A DNA stretch of 47,964 nt, taken from Barthelona sp. PAP020 (lineage: Eukaryota > Metamonada: BaSk clade). The position numbers and the translations under genes were made by a program. How positions within the stretch are numbered: the stretch's first letter is position 1; each line of letters opens with the position of its first letter. This document shows positions 18,193-27,727 of this stretch, piece by piece. Under the pieces are notes generated by a model. That model saw only the letters and a list, made by a program, of their open reading frames with translations. It made no database searches and had not been told where the DNA came from. The stretch covers positions 1 through 47,964 of the forward strand of contig JARQWU010000049.1 in assembly GCA_040182905.1 (NCBI GenBank). The letters are read 5' to 3'.

Positions 18193-18517
18193 ATGGACCC
18201 TAATTATATTAAAAAACAACAGGAGCAACAGTTTGTTATTATGTTTTAAATTAAATCTCATATTTAGTCAAAAAAGACAACAAGAAGAAGAATTTCGTCA
18301 TCAAGCCATGATGTCATTGCTTAAACCAGAAGCTATCGAACGCTTATCAAGAGTTAGAATGGTTAATCCCGAATTGACAGCCAGAGTAGAAAACGAATTG
18401 ATTGGTAAAGCCAGAAGTGGTAGAATCACGAATCCTTTGTCGGATGAAGAATTGCGTCGAATTTTGGAAGAAAAAAGTGATTCAAACAAATCAACAGTTA
18501 CTTTTATCAGAAGATAA
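18193..18517 (+). CDS. PDCD5: PDCD5-family DNA-binding protein, two exons
   Basis: The downstream frame (RQQEEEFRHQAMMSLLKPEAIERLSRV..VNPELTARVENELIGKARSGRI..LSDEELRRIL) is clearly PDCD5/TFAR19: a three-helix core with the L-x-P-E-A-x-E-R-L, K-P-E/N-P-E-x-A-x-x-V-E-x-x-x-I and L-x-x-x-L pattern. No ATG opens this frame before the core. An ATG at 18193 starts MDPNYIKKQQEQQ in another frame, which joins if 18243-18267 (GT..AG, phase 2) is removed as a 25-nt intron. Exons 18193-18242 and 18268-18517 then give 99 residues. PDCD5 binds the TRiC/CCT chaperonin and has roles in cell death in animals. The product is secure; the intron needs transcript evidence. Confidence 0.85.
18243..18267 (+). other. 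Putative 25-nt spliceosomal intron in PDCD5
   Basis: The segment begins GTTTTAAA and ends ATATTTAG. It contains in-frame stops and joins the two halves of PDCD5 in phase 2. It lacks the ACTAAT branch sequence seen in the 39-nt ropporin-like intron and is far below usual intron lengths. No other GT/AG pair in this interval keeps frame from the ATG at 18193. Confidence 0.55.
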
Positions 18518-18843
18518 CAAGAAATGAAGGTATTAAAAATGAGTTTGATTTGCGGGTATTTTTTTCTATTTATCTAATACAATAAATATTGTTTATTTTT
18601 ATTTTTCTTTTTGAAAAAGAATCTATTGAAATGCTTTGAAGAAAAATGCCAGAAGTTGAGAAAGAAAGAACTCCAAACTGCAATAAACCAACAGTTTTCA
18701 AAATATTTACATATTTTTACAGTTTAAGCATATTCAAATGTCTCAAAAGATTTGATTGCAAAATGCAAAGAAGAAAAAAAAAATTTCTTGCAGGCAATAA
18801 GTTAACCTTATTTGTTTTGTTTTGTTTAATGTAACATGTTTTT
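18518..18843. other. Intergenic, no supported gene
   Basis: This 326-bp stretch lies between PDCD5 and FANCM. An open frame at 18646-18834 would encode 62 residues without any recognisable feature and is probably chance. T-rich runs at 18558-18612 are compatible with a 3' end region. Confidence 0.35.
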
Positions 18844-21800
18844 ATGTTACTTGAAAATATAGATAATAATGAAAATAACCTGAATGATCAGAAGAGAAAA
18901 TTGGTGTTTGAGTTGCCTCCAATTATTGAACCAAGAAATTATCAATATGATATTGCAAAAACATGTATAAGTTTCAATACATTAGTTGTTTTACCAACTG
19001 GTTTGGGTAAAACATTGATTGCCACGATGGTTTTATATAACTATTTCATTTGGTTCGAGAATAAAAAATGCATATTTATTGCACCTACTTTACCATTATT
19101 AAGGCAACAAATTGAGTCAATATTGACAAAATACAATTTCCCCTCTTATGAAGTGTGTGAATTGACTGGTACCGTTCCTCGAAAACGAAGATTAAAATTG
19201 TTTAATTCTTCAAGATTAATTTTTGCCACCGCGCAAACATTAGAGAGTGATATTTTGACATATTCATTGGATCTTTCTTCAATATCTCTTGTTATTTTGG
19301 ATGAAGCTCATTGGGCAAAAGGGGATCATGCGTATAGTAAAGTTATGGTTTTATTACATTCTAGAACAAAAAATGTACGTGTTATTGGACTCTCTGCATC
19401 ACCTGGATCGTTGAGTCAAATCCAACAGTTGATTGAAACATGTAAATTTCAAAAAATTGAGTTTCGTGTTGATTCTTCCACTGATGTGGCTGAATACATA
19501 TTTCGAAGACATCTTTGTTTGGTGCAATGTCAACCAAGTAGTATTTTACTTGAGCTTTCTGAATTATTCAATTGCTTGATAATTCAATGTGTTAAGGGGC
19601 TTATTGAGCGAGGATATATTTATGCACCTTCTTATTCGAATAGTGTCATTAGCTCAAAACGAACAAACCATGGATTATCCTTAGGACATTTGATTTCTGC
19701 GTTTAATTCATATCAAGCAGGAATGAAAAGAAAAATGACCGTTTTGAATGCATTGGAAAAGAAGAAACATTGGGAAACCGTGGAATCTTTTTCAATGGCC
19801 ATAAAATTAGGGCAATTGAGACAAAGATTACATGTTTTGGGCTTTGAATCAGCATTAGATGGGTGTTTAACCATTGCTAAGAATGTTAAGGAATCTTTAT
19901 TGAAAAACTTGATATTTAGAGGAAAGGAGTGGGATCAAATCTTAACAAAATTGTATGGAATTGTAAAAATTGATTCGGGAATGTTATCTCCTTCCTTAAA
20001 GAGTCCAAAATCTTTAGTTAGTCCCGGTTCACCCATTAATTTTGACTCTGATGACCTTCATCCTAAATTTAGAGAATTAAGTATTTTGCTTAACCATATT
20101 AGGGACAACGCTTTTGAAAAATTCAAACATCCAGTTGATCGAGTATTAATTTTTGCTTCTCAAAGACATGCAGCTCGAATTATATCTGCTTTTTGTCGCC
20201 AACATGGTTTGTCTTCTCGTGTTTTTTTGGGTATAGGACAAGATAAGTCAAACGGTGCTGCTTCACGCAGTCGTGCTCAACATATGGTATTTCAACAAAA
20301 ATTGTTGAATGAATTTGCCATGGGTGACTTTAAAGTGATGGTTGCAACTTCTGTTGGGGAAGAAGGAATTGACATTGCCAATGTTGATGTGATTATTTGT
20401 TTTGATGTGTCTTCATCACCATTGCAAATGATTCAACGTGTTGGTCGTTGTGGTAGAAATCGAACAGGCACTGTTCTATTTCTTGCGGATGAAGTATTGG
20501 AACGTTCTAAGTTTGCAGAAGCTCGAGGTCAACAAATGCGCATGTATGAATCATTAAAAGATACTCATAATCTTTCGTTGTCTGATGGTGGTGGAGATAT
20601 CGTTGTTGACGAAGATCGTAAAGCTGTTGAAGTGCCTTCCACATTTAATCCTTCGCAATTGAATAAAAGAGATAAATTTGTCAGTGATGAAGCTAATTAT
20701 GGTGTTGTTCCTATTTTTACCACTGAAGTTATGCAAGATACATCAACAATTGGATGGAAAATTATTGGAAATTGCAGATCTTATGTGGCTTCCGTTATGC
20801 ATCGTTTTGAAAGTGATTTTATCCATGAAAATAATATTGAAATGAACTCTGATGATGAGACACAGTGTGACACAATAAAAGATATGAATATCTCGAGTTT
20901 AATTGAGGCGAATACATCACGAGGAATCAAGGGTGGTTTATTAACACAAGAATCACACTGTGTGGATGATCAAATCTTTTCACTTTCCACTTCTGAGTCA
21001 CTAAAGAGTTCAATAGATAAAAGAAAGACTGATGACTCCAGCATAACATCGGCTAATTCACAAAATGATCGCACTGCGACCAACAAAACCAAAAGAAATA
21101 TGAATGAAAAGAAAACAATTCCAGTTGCTTTCTCAAAACCTGAAATTTTACATACCCAACGTAAATTGTTTGATGAACCAGCATCATTTACAAACACATT
21201 AATTGTTTCAAACAATGAACCTTCTTTTGCTATGTTAGGAAAGCAATCATTTGATCTAACCTTTGGAAAATCGATTGCTAACTTAAATTTCTTTAAGCGA
21301 AAAGCACCTTTTTTAATGGATGCAACAATTTCAAGAGTTGCCAAAAGAAATGAAAAAATTTTAGGAATTGCTACCAATGAAAAAACGGTATTAGCTCAAG
21401 TTGTTCTTCCCACCGACAGCACAAGTACAAATGAAGCTGGTATTATGGAGTCCAATTCCACAAACAATTTTTCACCAAATTCTAAACGGTCTACTGTTAA
21501 AGCATTACGCCAAGCTGTTATTGGTGGAGATGATACTGATTATCAGAAAAAATTAGGAAAGAAAGATGATAAATACATGTTTTCAAATATTTATAATAAG
21601 TCAAAGCATTCAAATTTGTTTCTGCCTAATAATTCTAAAAAGTTGCCCAAACAAACCCATTTTACGAATATACCCAATGCATCAAACTGTAAAGATGTTG
21701 TAAACAATAATAAAACTGGTAATTCTGATGAGATCATTATTTTTGCAGATATAAATCGACCAATTTTTAATAAAGTTAACTTTTCAAAGGAAAATCAATT

Positions 21801-24099
21801 GGAAACAAAAAAAGATATTTCTACCAGGGAAATTGACATGAGAAAAACTAAAACCTCGAATTATAATTATGATGATAGTAAAACAAGCTTTGAAAAAAGA
21901 AAGAATCTTGATTCAAACGATAATGATGATGTTGATATTCATAGACCCAAAAGTCCTTCGAAAGACACTCATCAAAATACTAATTCTTCAGTCAGTATTG
22001 TTTCAAAGAACTCAACAAAGTTCATTGGACAAATTTTTTCAAAAAATATAGATCATGCAGTTAACAATGGAAAATTGAACGAAAATATTAATCATTCCCA
22101 AGACAATCGTGACTATTTGAGTCTAAAAGAACGGGAGGAAGAGGAAGATGATGATGAAAGAGATGATGATGATGATGAAGATGAAGAAACCTCATCTGAG
22201 AGAGGGCATGATTTGTTTGGCAACACGCCAATGTCTCAAGACGAGACTTCAACAAATTTGTCGGGTTTTATTGTTTCAGAGGATGAAGAAGAAACGATTC
22301 CAGGTGAATCTTTGTATATACCAGATGACAGAGAAGAAAAAGATGTTGATATTGATGAACTTGAACAGTTTGCTGAGCAATACAAATATAAAGATAATGA
22401 TGAATTGGCTGCTACTTTAAACGGATTTGTGGTGGTAAATAATGAAGATTGTGTAATTCATGGGTCAAACTTTGTTGACAGTGAGGAATCAACTGAAGAA
22501 ACAGAATTCTCGTTTGGAGCTACAATCGGTGGTGATTTAATTGGAGGTTTTCCGTTTTCTGCAATACAAACGAAATCTACTACTCGATCTCCTCCTATAG
22601 TTTCTACACCATCAATTAAAAAGTCCCCCATCCTAAAACAAGATTGTAAAATAGTAAACAAGCCAAGAATATTTTTGGAGGAAGATTCAGCAAGTTTGAT
22701 TTCTAAAACTAGTAGTAGATCTGTTGTACAATATATTTCACCAACTAAAAGTAAAAATGGGAAAAATTTATTCCAATCTTCAATTGATTTTTCTGCTTCT
22801 TCTTCTTTTGTAGCAAAAACACATGTTTTAAATAAGTCATCTATCTCTTTATCAAAAAGCAATCTAATTGAGCTTTCAACTTTAACAAGTGTGTCAAATG
22901 ACCTTCCAAAGACTCAAATTGCAGTTCAAAAAAATCCTAACGATAGCATCACCCTTAATTCAAAGAATTTTAGCTCCATTAGAAATGACACCTTACAAAA
23001 TGTTCAATCACCACCTGTCGTGATTAATTTAAATCACTCAAACCAAAGAAAGGAGCAGAGTCCTTCAACTGGGTATGATGTGAGTGAATCATTATTTCCG
23101 ACAAATTGGAACTCCCCTGAAATGTCTTTTAAACCATTGTTGTCTTCAAACAGTTCTTTTGAAAAGTCAGTTGTTGATTCTTCACCACCTTCTAATCAAG
23201 TTCAATTAAAACCTCAAAACAGTGCTTCGATTCAGTTATTTGACAAACAAACACATATGTGTGAAGCCAAATTAAAACCAATGACAAATGTTAATAGCGA
23301 AGAAGTGATGAATATTATTCAAAATGTGTCTCAATCTAACTCTAATTTTGATGATGTTTTAGGCTCTACTTTTCAATTTGTTCCAGTAGCTACACAAAAA
23401 GAACATGATGCAAATGACCAAAGTTCTAGTTTGAGTATCAATTTTTCACCAACACCTTTGAATTCTTCAGTTTCAGTTAGCAAAAAATTCAGTCGGGATT
23501 TTCCAATTTTAATTGATGACCGAGAAACCAGATCAAAATTGTATTCTCAACTTGTTGTTAAACTTCCAACTCAAACCAGATTATTAAGAATGAGTGAAGG
23601 TGATTATGTTGTTGGTCAATTTCGATTTGAGAGGAAAACAATCTCAGATTTAATGAATACAGTGTTTAAAAATCGTTTGTGGCTTCAGCTCAACCGATTA
23701 TTGTGTTTACAAAAAGGTTGGATTTTAATTGAAGCAAATGCCAATTCAACCAGTTTTATTCACAATCAACAAGCTTCTTTTATTGGTACATTGGTAAGTT
23801 TATTCAGACATATAAGGTTAGGCATAGTTTTTTCAAAAGGAACAACTGATTCTGTATTATTTTTTGAAGATCTTTACAATTACACTCCAAACTTAATAAA
23901 ACCAATGTTTTTCCCAAAAATCAGTTATTTTGAACATTCTCCTCAGATGAAATTTCTTTTGCAAATTGAAAAGTTGTCCATTCTCACAGGAATAGAACTA
24001 TTGTCAGGAAAGTCTTTAAAAGAAACCTTGCAAGATGAAAATGTTGATCTTTTCATAGATATGCTCTTTACACCATTTGATGTTGAATCATTACCTTGA
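18844..24099 (+). CDS. FANCM: FANCM/Mph1/Hef-family DNA helicase-translocase with ERCC4 nuclease domain
   Basis: The protein has 1751 residues. An SF2 helicase core comes first: Walker A PTGLGKT (51-57), APTLPLLRQQ, DEAH at 153-156 (DEAHWAKGDHAYS), GLSASPG and, after the helical insert typical of the Hef/FANCM clade, lobe 2 with VGEEGIDIANVDVIICFD and QRVGRCGRNRTG. A long, poorly ordered middle (about 590-1540) holds an acidic tract near 1100. The C-terminus has an ERCC4 domain with IDDRE (D1558, D1559, R1560, E1561), GDYVVGQF and FERKTISD (E1596-D1602), then a helix-hairpin-helix-like tail. FANCM remodels stalled forks and suppresses crossovers. The nuclease motif matches the active archaeal Hef/XPF pattern, whereas vertebrate FANCM is degenerate there and yeast Mph1 lacks the domain. 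Confidence 0.95.
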   Translation: MLLENIDNNENNLNDQKRKLVFELPPIIEPRNYQYDIAKTCISFNTLVVLPTGLGKTLIATMVLYNYFIWFENKKCIFIAPTLPLLRQQIESILTKYNFPSYEVCELTGTVPRKRRLKLFNSSRLIFATAQTLESDILTYSLDLSSISLVILDEAHWAKGDHAYSKVMVLLHSRTKNVRVIGLSASPGSLSQIQQLIETCKFQKIEFRVDSSTDVAEYIFRRHLCLVQCQPSSILLELSELFNCLIIQCVKGLIERGYIYAPSYSNSVISSKRTNHGLSLGHLISAFNSYQAGMKRKMTVLNALEKKKHWETVESFSMAIKLGQLRQRLHVLGFESALDGCLTIAKNVKESLLKNLIFRGKEWDQILTKLYGIVKIDSGMLSPSLKSPKSLVSPGSPINFDSDDLHPKFRELSILLNHIRDNAFEKFKHPVDRVLIFASQRHAARIISAFCRQHGLSSRVFLGIGQDKSNGAASRSRAQHMVFQQKLLNEFAMGDFKVMVATSVGEEGIDIANVDVIICFDVSSSPLQMIQRVGRCGRNRTGTVLFLADEVLERSKFAEARGQQMRMYESLKDTHNLSLSDGGGDIVVDEDRKAVEVPSTFNPSQLNKRDKFVSDEANYGVVPIFTTEVMQDTSTIGWKIIGNCRSYVASVMHRFESDFIHENNIEMNSDDETQCDTIKDMNISSLIEANTSRGIKGGLLTQESHCVDDQIFSLSTSESLKSSIDKRKTDDSSITSANSQNDRTATNKTKRNMNEKKTIPVAFSKPEILHTQRKLFDEPASFTNTLIVSNNEPSFAMLGKQSFDLTFGKSIANLNFFKRKAPFLMDATISRVAKRNEKILGIATNEKTVLAQVVLPTDSTSTNEAGIMESNSTNNFSPNSKRSTVKALRQAVIGGDDTDYQKKLGKKDDKYMFSNIYNKSKHSNLFLPNNSKKLPKQTHFTNIPNASNCKDVVNNNKTGNSDEIIIFADINRPIFNKVNFSKENQLETKKDISTREIDMRKTKTSNYNYDDSKTSFEKRKNLDSNDNDDVDIHRPKSPSKDTHQNTNSSVSIVSKNSTKFIGQIFSKNIDHAVNNGKLNENINHSQDNRDYLSLKEREEEEDDDERDDDDDEDEETSSERGHDLFGNTPMSQDETSTNLSGFIVSEDEEETIPGESLYIPDDREEKDVDIDELEQFAEQYKYKDNDELAATLNGFVVVNNEDCVIHGSNFVDSEESTEETEFSFGATIGGDLIGGFPFSAIQTKSTTRSPPIVSTPSIKKSPILKQDCKIVNKPRIFLEEDSASLISKTSSRSVVQYISPTKSKNGKNLFQSSIDFSASSSFVAKTHVLNKSSISLSKSNLIELSTLTSVSNDLPKTQIAVQKNPNDSITLNSKNFSSIRNDTLQNVQSPPVVINLNHSNQRKEQSPSTGYDVSESLFPTNWNSPEMSFKPLLSSNSSFEKSVVDSSPPSNQVQLKPQNSASIQLFDKQTHMCEAKLKPMTNVNSEEVMNIIQNVSQSNSNFDDVLGSTFQFVPVATQKEHDANDQSSSLSINFSPTPLNSSVSVSKKFSRDFPILIDDRETRSKLYSQLVVKLPTQTRLLRMSEGDYVVGQFRFERKTISDLMNTVFKNRLWLQLNRLLCLQKGWILIEANANSTSFIHNQQASFIGTLVSLFRHIRLGIVFSKGTTDSVLFFEDLYNYTPNLIKPMFFPKISYFEHSPQMKFLLQIEKLSILTGIELLSGKSLKETLQDENVDLFIDMLFTPFDVESLP

Positions 24100-24188
24100 A
24101 AAGCCTCATAAAAGAATAAAAAATAAAGTATGTCGTTTGCCAGTTTATTTATTCACTTCTTAGTTTTTGATTTTTGGCTTCTTGCACT

Positions 24189-27100
24189 TCAAATTGTTCT
24201 TTCTCTCTTTGTTTTAACAACAGGACTTTTGATCACATCACTAAATTTCATACTTTTTTGATTTTCAAAAACATTATTTTTTGACCTTCCCAATGAAGCT
24301 TTTCTTTGAGGTACATGAGGTATTAATTTCAAAAATAGTTCATTATTTTCAATGTTTTGGAAACATACACTCTTAAAAATATTGTTTTTAAAAAGCATAC
24401 TTTTAGATTTTGGAACAACAGATTCCAAGAGCTTTTGAACAGCATCTGAAGGAGATCTGCATAATTGAGCCAAAGGGCTGGTTGTTAACGACTCACCAAT
24501 AAGACTCCAAGATTTATTCATCATTCTTATCAATGGTCTACCAATATAAGCACCAGGTTCATTAACATTGTTTATACAACTATTTAAAGCATCTACGGAA
24601 TCACCCATTAATAAAGGAATACACCAACTACAACTGGTAAACCCAAGACTGGCAGAACCCCAAGTAATTGCTGCTGAACAATCAGGAAATATTTCCAAAA
24701 ATTTGGTGAACAATGTTATCATGATGAATGAAATTTGTATTCTGGGAAACAATTTATGTATTAGTTCCCCACATGCCATCAAATGCACAACACTTGAACG
24801 TCTAACTATGATTGGTTTGATTGATTTTTTATTCAATGGTAAAAATATCATGTATTTAGAACCTCTCCAATAACTGAAATAATTCAAATCAACGTCGGTA
24901 AAAAGTTCGTTAAACTTTTCGAAAAAAGTTTTAAAGTTTTCATCAGCTGCATCAGAATTCAATAGAACCTTTTCAAAATCGAATATTGCAACCCAACTGT
25001 GCAAACTGCTATGAACATCTTGTTGTACTAATGCATCTATACTAACGTTTGGAATATTTCTTTTATAAATATGATATTCTTCAACAAATTCGTTCAAATT
25101 ATCATTAATGTTGTTTAAATCTTGTTTAAATTTAATATTATCAGCTCTATCTGATAAATTAGCGCTCAATAACATAAATGTCCATGAAAGAATTGTAAAT
25201 TCCCGTAATTTTATTGATAAGCTTAATAAAAGGAAAAGAGCCATCAAATAATTGAATTGAACAAGTGAAAATTTCCCAAATACTCGAAATTCAGAAGTAT
25301 CCTTGTTTAAACAATTTTGAAATTTTTGTTGTTCAATAGATGTAGAGCTAATGATGATTAAACATATATTTATGTAACAAAACAGACAAAACATGTCTTT
25401 TTCATGATGTTTAATATTGATTATTGATTGAACGTCAAAAAAAAATAAAATAAAAATATGAACTGCAGAAATGATTGAATAAATGAAGAGAAATGATTGC
25501 TTAATGGAAAAATATAACACAAATAGACATATAATTTCACTGAAAATGCATAAAATCAACAAAATAAGAATAACGTCAGTAAATAACGAATGAAAATCAA
25601 GGCAAATATTTAAAAAAAATGATTCACATTCAGGAACATTCAATGTGTATATTAAATAATTAAAGCACAATACAATCACTAAAAAGCGTGGAAACAGATT
25701 GTAAAGAAAAAATTCAATCAAATTCATATTTGAAATTATGGTTTGAGATTTGATCAAAATCTCTTCTGGGGGATGAAAAATGAAGTCTTCAACTTCAAAT
25801 CTACTTGTTTCAGGCTTACTATCATTCTTATCAAAGTCGTTTGCTCCATAGATACCATTATTATCTGTAAAAAAATCTTTAGAATCATCATGAGTATCAG
25901 TGCCACTGCCATAATTGATATTGGTTACTTTTCTCATAAAAATAGAACCTCGTCTCAAAGATTCTCTTCTTAATAAATGTAATTCTTCAGCAGTAAAGGA
26001 ATGCTCTGTTAAACTTATGATATCACCAGTTGAAATTGGTTGAAACATTGGAATGTATTTTTCATCATTTGAATGACATACAGTCAATTCATAATGGTCA
26101 AAATACTCAAAACATGTATTTGTGGTGGAATTCAACAGATCAGATTCAATCAAACGATAACTGATGAGTAACCTATCTGATAACCTCTTAATCAATTCAT
26201 CACTGAATTCTTTTGGAACGATCAAACCATAAACTGAATTTTGAAATCTTATATTCAACATTTTTTCCACCTGTTCATTCAATATACAATAAGTATTAAT
26301 GTTCTCAAAGAAAATTAAGGATATAGGTGTGTTCAGAATGACAAATGTGTAATTACTAATGCTACAAAGACTCAAATTAGGTCTAAAAGTATTAAATAGT
26401 TTAACTACAATATCAACAATCAATTTGATATCAATGTTGTCGATACTGATTGGAAACGTCACTAAAATACTATCTTCTCTCACTTCAAGCATTCTAACAC
26501 CAAAATTATGAAAATTTTTATGAATTTCATCTGTAACAATTGCAACATTTTCAAAATTTATATTACTGTTTACAATTTTATCATTATTTTGAAACTTTAT
26601 AATAATATTTAATGTATTTGAAAATATTATCTGAGGAAAAGCTAATTTATACTTTAATACTAGACTTTTGTTGTGTAACTTTTCATTAAATTCAGGGATA
26701 AAGTGTTTTATCAATTCAAAAGGTAATAAGTTAATCAAAATTTTTGATACTGTTTTTCTATTGAATTTGATCAATTTCTTTATCTTGATCTTCCATTCTA
26801 TCTTCATCAACTTCAATAAGTACCAATTTTTTAACAGAGTCGAAAAAGAAAAAAAAGTACAAAAGTGAGTCAACTCATCAAAAATATTGCTGTTATTAAT
26901 CTTCAATTTATGAGTGAGCAGATGTACTATTACTCCAAAACAATAAAAACAAATGCTAAATATATATGTTTGATGAGAAATCTTTATGGATTTTGCTGAA
27001 ACATAAAGAATGATCTGTAAATTAAATCCAACACTAAAACACAGTTGTAAGGGAACTACACTTTTAAAATACCCACAAAAAGTACAATTAGTTAAAAAAA

Positions 27101-27392
27101 TAATTATATACAACTTACAAAACATTTTTCTTGAAATGTAAAATACATCTTTCGTTGGATTTAAGCGTTGAAATATCAATAATATATCAAAACATAAAAT
27201 AATTACAACAAAACTATATAGAAAATTAGTCATTTTAAAAAAAAATAGCATGATTATCTCAAATAGTGCAATTAATACGTGAATATGAAAAGCATTAGAG
27301 GTCATTATTCCAAACTCTTGATTTTTATATCTTTCAACATTTTGATATGTCGGTGTTCTTGTTATATCTTCCTTTTTTTTCCTATCAAACAT
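24189..27392 (-). CDS. Adenylyl cyclase-like membrane protein with two degenerate class III cyclase domains
   Basis: The 1067-residue protein has the layout of animal-type membrane adenylyl cyclase. A first hydrophobic block of about six spans (residues 33-190) is followed by a cytosolic C1-like region (about 235-480), a second hydrophobic block (about 570-760), and a C2-like region (about 800-980). In C2 I can align WVAIFDFEKVLL (strand 1), SYWRGSKYMIF (the G-S-x-Y-M of C2 domains) and AAITWGSASLGF..LLMGDSVDALNSC (the G-I-x-x-G-x-x-x-G..W-G-x-x-V-N-x-A-S-R segment). The catalytic Asn and Arg are not conserved (D and S in that segment). C1 lacks the first metal-binding Asp (IIIKFQNND). It is probably catalytically dead or strongly altered, and may act as a receptor-like scaffold. 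It converges on FANCM with 89 bp between. Confidence 0.7.
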   Translation of the reverse strand: MFDRKKKEDITRTPTYQNVERYKNQEFGIMTSNAFHIHVLIALFEIIMLFFFKMTNFLYSFVVIILCFDILLIFQRLNPTKDVFYISRKMFCKLYIIIFLTNCTFCGYFKSVVPLQLCFSVGFNLQIILYVSAKSIKISHQTYIFSICFYCFGVIVHLLTHKLKINNSNIFDELTHFCTFFSFSTLLKNWYLLKLMKIEWKIKIKKLIKFNRKTVSKILINLLPFELIKHFIPEFNEKLHNKSLVLKYKLAFPQIIFSNTLNIIIKFQNNDKIVNSNINFENVAIVTDEIHKNFHNFGVRMLEVREDSILVTFPISIDNIDIKLIVDIVVKLFNTFRPNLSLCSISNYTFVILNTPISLIFFENINTYCILNEQVEKMLNIRFQNSVYGLIVPKEFSDELIKRLSDRLLISYRLIESDLLNSTTNTCFEYFDHYELTVCHSNDEKYIPMFQPISTGDIISLTEHSFTAEELHLLRRESLRRGSIFMRKVTNINYGSGTDTHDDSKDFFTDNNGIYGANDFDKNDSKPETSRFEVEDFIFHPPEEILIKSQTIISNMNLIEFFLYNLFPRFLVIVLCFNYLIYTLNVPECESFFLNICLDFHSLFTDVILILLILCIFSEIICLFVLYFSIKQSFLFIYSIISAVHIFILFFFDVQSIINIKHHEKDMFCLFCYINICLIIISSTSIEQQKFQNCLNKDTSEFRVFGKFSLVQFNYLMALFLLLSLSIKLREFTILSWTFMLLSANLSDRADNIKFKQDLNNINDNLNEFVEEYHIYKRNIPNVSIDALVQQDVHSSLHSWVAIFDFEKVLLNSDAADENFKTFFEKFNELFTDVDLNYFSYWRGSKYMIFLPLNKKSIKPIIVRRSSVVHLMACGELIHKLFPRIQISFIMITLFTKFLEIFPDCSAAITWGSASLGFTSCSWCIPLLMGDSVDALNSCINNVNEPGAYIGRPLIRMMNKSWSLIGESLTTSPLAQLCRSPSDAVQKLLESVVPKSKSMLFKNNIFKSVCFQNIENNELFLKLIPHVPQRKASLGRSKNNVFENQKSMKFSDVIKSPVVKTKRERTI

Positions 27393-27727
27393 CTTTTAAA
27401 CACTAATAAACATATACATTATCCTAATTTTCAATTATTGTAATACAAAAAAATTGTCAGTAAACTTCTGCGAACATTTACCAATCCTTAAATTATACGC
27501 AACGAAACTTCTTCTCGCGAACATTTTTTGTACTAACTTATTGAAATACTACAATATCAAACAATTATCAACATCTTTTGCATAAAAAATACATTGCAAA
27601 AAAAAAACTGAACAAGGGATAATCATTTTTTCAATGGTTAAACATCTTATTTTATCATAAATATTATAACTTTTATATTTCAAAAAAAATATCAATATAT
27701 TCATGGATATAAATGAAAAATTAAAGA
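27393..27727. promoter_or_regulatory. Divergent promoter region between cyclase-like and PP2A-B56 genes
   Basis: This 335-bp spacer has AT-rich runs. An ATG at 27703 opens a 52-codon frame that overlaps the start of the B56 frame in another register, a candidate upstream ORF. No RNA gene or repeat was seen. Confidence 0.4.

Noticed and set aside
18646-18834. 62-codon frame between PDCD5 and FANCM
   Set aside because: Low-complexity, aromatic- and Lys-rich composition, no motif, and position in a presumed 3'/5' flank.
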